This document shows positions 7,956-12,311 of a stretch of 12,311 nt of DNA, in pieces. The position numbers and the translations under genes were made by a program. Positions within the stretch are counted from its first letter, which is position 1; every line of letters begins with the position of its first letter. The stretch lies in the NCBI GenBank assembly GCA_000697335.1, contig JNEM01000044.1:1-12311 (forward strand), read 5' to 3'. The notes below the pieces were generated by a model. That model worked only from the letters and a program-made list of their open reading frames with translations, did no database searches and had not been told where the DNA came from. The DNA is from Conidiobolus incongruus B7586. Its lineage: Eukaryota > Entomophthoromycota > Entomophthoromycetes > Entomophthorales > Conidiobolaceae.

Positions 7956-8051
7956 CTCCTGCTGATAAACAAATATAAACTTTATCTCTGTTCCATTCAC
8001 TGTCCAACTTTAGCAAACACATCTGAGCTTATACTTGCTTTATTTTTGATT

Positions 8052-8909
8052 ATGCTTGAAGTCAATAATCAAATTCATTCTTCTAAGTTTATGAACTTTG
8101 TCACTAAGTTGAAAAAGGTGCCTAAAATTGTTGACGAGTGGTTGATGGCTAAGCAGCATTCTGAAATTCCCGAATATTATGCTGGGATCCATCATTATCA
8201 CTATACAAACTCGCATTCAAAGAATTATACCCATTCTTCTAAAGTATCACCCGGATTTTCGCATAAGCAGCGCAATTCTATTTCCAATGAGCTTGCTCCA
8301 AACCAACCAAATGGTGCCGTGAAATTTAGACAAGCTAAAGGGGGACCACTTGATCGCCCGAAAACAACATTTGAAGTGAGGACTGAGCCGCCTCAAATCC
8401 CTATTGTTGAAGAGTTAGCACCCATAACACTACAGCAATTGCTAGTTCAGCCACCACCTGTTTCTTCTAAGTCAACGAGCACCAAATCAAAAAAACGCGA
8501 TTCAGCTACTCAACAGAAACATGTCTCTCTTCGAAAAGAAGTCAAAATTATATACAATAACAGCAATCAAAAAATTGTAAAGCCCAGATACAGACAATCC
8601 AAATTGGATTTCCAAACACAAACACCTCAGTTCCAGGCCATTCGCACAAACTTAGCAAATGCCAATGCCAAACTTGGGCTATCTACTCAGAGAGTCAAAG
8701 TTGCACATCAGATCCGCAAACAGAGGCAACAAACTTGTGAAAATGCCAGCTCAGGAGCAGGCGTTTCAGCAACACCAGTGTCACAGCATGTTGCTAAACA
8801 TCCTATCAGCAACAAACGGATATCCAAAATTGCTGCATTTGACAGAGCCATTGCTAACAAGAGAGGATCCACGCTCAAACTGTCGCTTACGCCAAAAGTA
8901 GCCAGCTAA
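8052..8909 (+). CDS. Orphan gene: basic, low-complexity protein of 285 residues
   Basis: A single open frame starts at ATG 8052 (an in-frame TTG at 8046 is not a plausible eukaryotic start) and ends at TAA 8907-8909. No family was recognised. Residues 1-45 look structured: LKKVPKIVDEWLMAKQ forms an amphipathic stretch. Residues 46-62 are rich in His, Tyr, Ser and Asn (HHYHY, NSHSKNYTHSS). The rest is rich in Ser, Thr, Gln, Lys, Arg and Pro, with TEPPQIP (111-117), QPPPVSSKSTSTKSKKRDS (133-151, a possible nuclear-import signal) and basic segments near the end (NKRISKI, NKRGSTLKL). No signal peptide or membrane helix is apparent. The composition suggests a mostly disordered, nucleic-acid- or scaffold-binding protein, but that is inference. 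The DNA is markedly less A/T-rich than its flanks, and no stop occurs in 285 codons, so the frame is real. Confidence 0.7.
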   Translation: MLEVNNQIHSSKFMNFVTKLKKVPKIVDEWLMAKQHSEIPEYYAGIHHYHYTNSHSKNYTHSSKVSPGFSHKQRNSISNELAPNQPNGAVKFRQAKGGPLDRPKTTFEVRTEPPQIPIVEELAPITLQQLLVQPPPVSSKSTSTKSKKRDSATQQKHVSLRKEVKIIYNNSNQKIVKPRYRQSKLDFQTQTPQFQAIRTNLANANAKLGLSTQRVKVAHQIRKQRQQTCENASSGAGVSATPVSQHVAKHPISNKRISKIAAFDRAIANKRGSTLKLSLTPKVAS

Positions 8910-8988
8910 ACAGCTAATGGTCATTGCGATTTTGTATTTATCATTATAATGCATTACATGAGATGAATGCAGCTAAACTGATTCATCC

Positions 8989-8994
8989 AATAAA
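8989..8994 (+). terminator. Candidate poly(A) signal of the orphan gene
   Basis: AATAAA lies 80 nt past the TAA at 8907-8909, at the end of a stretch with mixed composition that looks like a 3' UTR. Beyond about 9010 the DNA becomes almost pure A/T. Confidence 0.4.
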
Positions 8995-11332
8995 CTAACC
9001 TAATTAATCTATAACGTCATTTTTCACATGAATTTTTCACTATCACTACTTTTGAACTAAAAGCTATAATTCAAATCAAATATTTGTTTTATATCATGTT
9101 AATAACAAAACCTAGTTTAATATCCATTAATATTAATATTACTGCATTCAAACTCAAGCATATGTATTGAAATTTATCATTTAATATTAATACCTCAATT
9201 AATTTGAATAAAATAGTCTAAACTTAAACATTTATTAAAGATCAAAGAATGTTAAAATGAATAATTGATATACATAAATGCTCCGCTCTAATAAATACCT
9301 TGAGATATAAATAACTATATCATTTTTGTTAAATATGATTGCAGTTATTTAACTGAATTTAAAATTTGATGTTTTGTATTAATTTAACGAATTTATTTTT
9401 TTTTACAAAAAAACAATCTTAAATATTAAACTATGAATAAATTATAGTATTATAATTAATTATTGAAATAAAAATTAAATCGGTAAAATTAATTTTATTA
9501 AATATACTAAATATATATATATTTACACATTTTTCCCAAAAATGATAAAATAATTTATTTATATATTATTAAACACCAAGTTATTTAATAAAGTATACTT
9601 TGCTAATATAAATTAAATCACTAAAAGGATATATACTTACTTAAAATGGAAATTTTTATAGAAAAAAAAGCTAAAAATTTAACAAGTTAACAATGAAAAA
9701 AATTTTTATATATATCAATATTATTAAATATTTTAATTTAAAATAATAATGAAATTATTCAAAAAAAATATTAATATTTATTGTATTTAGTTCTAGATCA
9801 TATTTTTCAATATTATTGATAAGTTATATTATTATAACAATAAGAAATTTTGAATATTACTTATAACGCCAAGGTTTAAATGTATATAAATATTTATATT
9901 AATAATTTTTGGAATAACTGTTAAATTATCTAAGCTCCATTATATTTTTAGTAATATTTCATTTTAATATCATTATCTCTATTTTACGCTCATTAATCTT
10001 GATAAAAGCCGAATATATTGCAAGAGAAATTTGATATACAAAAATGTTGAAAATGTTGACTAATAGTAAAGTTGATTATTCAATTATTTCATTGTTATAT
10101 TTTGATAATATTTTAAAATATACAAGTTGATGCTATTATTTTATTTGATGCATCAATGACTCCAATTGAAAAATGATGTAATGATGATTTTAATGGTTAC
10201 AGTAGTGGTTGATATACAATAACTAATTCTGAACACTAAATTATTAAAATTTTTTAAATATCAAGACAATATACTCAATAGGTATCATTAAATATATTTT
10301 AATCAAAAAGTTATTTTAATATAATATGTCATTTGGAATTAGTAATATAGAAATAATTCTATTTCAGTTAACATTATGTCCGACTAAAATATTTTATAAG
10401 ATGAACAAAATTGATCGTATTGGTATTAAAATAGATTAACTACTACAAGCCTTTGATATTAACTGACAATATTAATATAAAATGTTGAGTTGATCATTAA
10501 TTACAATCATTTGTCTTCAAAACATAAGGTATTATTTGATTAATATAAATATATTTTTACATTTTTTATTAACGGCAGTTATTTATAAAATATATTAACA
10601 TGTAATTCAAAGAAAATTGAATATTTTATAAAATATCATATGTATATCAAAATTATAGTCCATCATATCAGGAATTCTAGAATAACATATTTTTAACTAT
10701 CCCCCAATTACTGCTAATATAGTTAAAAATATTTCACTATTGGGTAAATTGTGAAATGAATAATATTAATGTCAAGTTGTAACAACTAAAATATTGCATA
10801 ATTCAATGTTCTGTATCCACATGAGCCGTTAGCCAATATGTTCTGATTAACCGGGTATATTTATATTTTGATCTTTGATTTTAATTTATTATTTTAATTT
10901 GCAATACAATAAAAATAAAACAATTACATTTGGCTATATCTTTTTATATGATACGATATAAAAATTGACTTTATAAGACATTATATTGTTTGAAATAACT
11001 AAATAATCAAAAAGTAATTTTACCTTATCCGCAAATTTTCAAGGTTTTGAATAAAATATTTTAATTTTAATATTAAAATCAATATCATTTAAATTTCATT
11101 TTATCAAAACTAAAAAAATAAACCAATTATAATGCATTATATCATTAAATCTTAAATATTATTACTCAGTTCCAAATTATTATTATTTCAGTATAAAATC
11201 AAGATTATATGAATAGATAACAAGTTTTATTGAAAACTTCAAACTTATCAAAAAATTATAAAAATTTGGTTCTAATATCCTTCGATATTTTAAATAACAT
11301 TTTTAAGGTTTTATTAAAATCAGTTTTTAGTT

Positions 11333-11350
11333 CAGAAACTTTCGTTTCTG
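11333..11350. repeat. Perfect short inverted repeat (7-bp stem, 4-nt loop)
   Basis: CAGAAAC-TTTC-GTTTCTG forms a perfect hairpin. GTT/AAC flanks can extend it with a small bulge (11330-11354). Its stem is more G/C-rich than the surrounding DNA, which makes it stand out, but no adjacent gene or RNA explains it. Confidence 0.5.
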
Positions 11351-12287
11351 TAACAGCATCATAACCAGAAATAGAGCGATATAGCTATACTAGAATTTCA
11401 TTATTGATCTATACTTTATTACTTTATTATTATTTGACTTATTATAACCATTTTGTTACTTAGAGCTATATAATTAATGAACAAAATCCATTCAAGAGCT
11501 ACTCTTTCCAAATCATATACTTATTAACCTTAATATTCCTCCTATCTCTTATATCATGAACTACTTAGAGTTCCTGTCATACTCGCATTGATCTTTATCT
11601 ATCACTTTACCTATATTTTAAGACCAATTTGAAGTAATCAATAAAATTGATATTTTTAGCGTTATGGTTAAATTAGTTTATTAATAAAATTTCAGTTTAT
11701 ACATTACAAAAAGAATGAGAGTTTGAGCATATTTCTCTTTATAAATATTAGTATAGCATTAATAATTCTTTTTTACATACCCTTTAAACTAATACAAGGG
11801 TTGCATAATTAACATTGTTCAAAGTAAAGTCTTAACTTCAACCTTTAATATTTGCTCAACCAAACTTAATTTCCAAAACTCTTTCATTGTCCCATTACTG
11901 TAGATTAATATTTTGTGCAAAATAAAATATTAAATATAATTCAAATAATATATTCATCATTTTCATTAAAAATATGATATAAAAAGGGAATATTAATTGA
12001 CTAATATAAGAAAATAAATATTACTAATATTTAAAGTATTTATAGTTTTTAATTTTTGATAATTTTAATACAAAAATTAAATAATGATATAATTTTCAAA
12101 TCAAAATTAAATGAAATTATCAATAAATAATTAGTAAAAATTAATACTCTTTTCTATTATAAATAACTTTTATTATACTTTTGGCAAGCTTTTAATTTTT
12201 GGAAATAAATATTATTAAAACTAATATTTAATATTTTACTAACTAATTTGATTATAAGAATTTTTTTAATATATTTAATTATCTAAA

Positions 12288-12308
12288 ATAATTATAATTA
12301 TAATTATA
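12288..12308. repeat. Period-6 A/T microsatellite, about 3.5 copies of ATAATT
   Basis: Tandem ATAATT units run to almost the right edge of the window. Such simple repeats are common in very AT-rich intergenic DNA and no function is suggested. Confidence 0.5.
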
Positions 12309-12311
12309 TAA

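Larger units (their letters stand above)
9010..12311. other. 3.3 kb AT-rich intergenic DNA without a recognisable gene
   Basis: Stops are dense in all six frames and homopolymeric or alternating A/T tracts are common, for example (AT)6 at 9511-9522. Three less monotonous patches were seen. About 10150-10230 reads DDFNGYSSG and YTITNSEH in one frame between stops. A hairpin lies at 11333-11350. About 11470-11640 has a hydrophobic run HELLRVPVILALIFIYHFTY between stops. None can be assigned to a gene, an RNA or a mobile element. Confidence 0.6.

Noticed and set aside
8014-8051. Extension of the orphan gene upstream as an exon of the decayed gene at 7642-7949
   Set aside because: An acceptor at 8027 would be in phase, but the upstream frame has several stops, and the TATA box plus leader give a simpler start. 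It is kept only as something to test.
8659-8901. Second plus-strand open frame inside the orphan gene
   Set aside because: It lies in another frame within the longer 285-codon ORF. It has no start context, no homology and no independent signals.
9010-12311. Centromere, replication origin or mobile element in the long A/T tract
   Set aside because: No terminal repeats, transposase or polymerase-like frames, long tandem arrays or defined consensus were found. A/T richness alone is normal for this genome's spacers.

Overview
The window looks like nuclear DNA of a compact but very AT-rich eukaryote, most likely an early-diverging fungus. Intergenic DNA is almost pure A/T. The genes that can be read are ordinary eukaryotic housekeeping genes. 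Their introns are short (48-61 nt) with GT...AG ends and TTAAY/CTAAT-like branch sites. An Entomophthoromycotina/Conidiobolus-like source would fit, but this rests on composition, intron style and gene content only.

Layout. 1-315 (-): the N-terminal 105 codons of ribosomal protein uS17 (RPS11), cut by the window edge. 925-1405 (+): a two-exon STEEP1/CXorf56-type gene. 1402-1791 (-): a two-exon CTF8 gene, part of the Ctf18-RFC sister-chromatid cohesion clamp loader. These two converge and share one TTAA as both stop codons. 1792-3534: AT-rich spacer. 3535-4434 (+): a five-exon M50B-like membrane metalloprotease gene with one in-frame TGA and no start codon visible in its first recognisable exon. 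4539-5331 (-): an isolated beta-adaptin appendage domain in two exons with one in-frame TAA and no trunk. 5513-6322 (+): a SpoU/TrmH-type RNA 2'-O-methyltransferase homologue that has lost its signature residues. 6323-7640: AT-rich with hints of old coding sequence. About 7640-7949 (+): an unidentified decayed gene that still has an intron in correct phase. 8052-8909 (+): an intact 285-codon orphan gene with a TATA box. 8910-12311: 3.4 kb of AT-rich DNA without a recognisable gene.

How it fits together. The left third (uS17, STEEP1, CTF8) is intact and tightly packed. The middle (3.5-7.95 kb) holds consecutive genes that each look damaged or non-catalytic, although splice sites and most of the frame survive. 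This suggests a recently decaying segment, a diverged duplicate, or base-call errors. No CRISPR, tRNA, rRNA, insertion sequence or virus-like element was recognised. The most interesting points are the shared-stop STEEP1/CTF8 pair, the appendage-only adaptin, the apparent pseudo-methyltransferase, the run of damaged genes and the orphan ORF.
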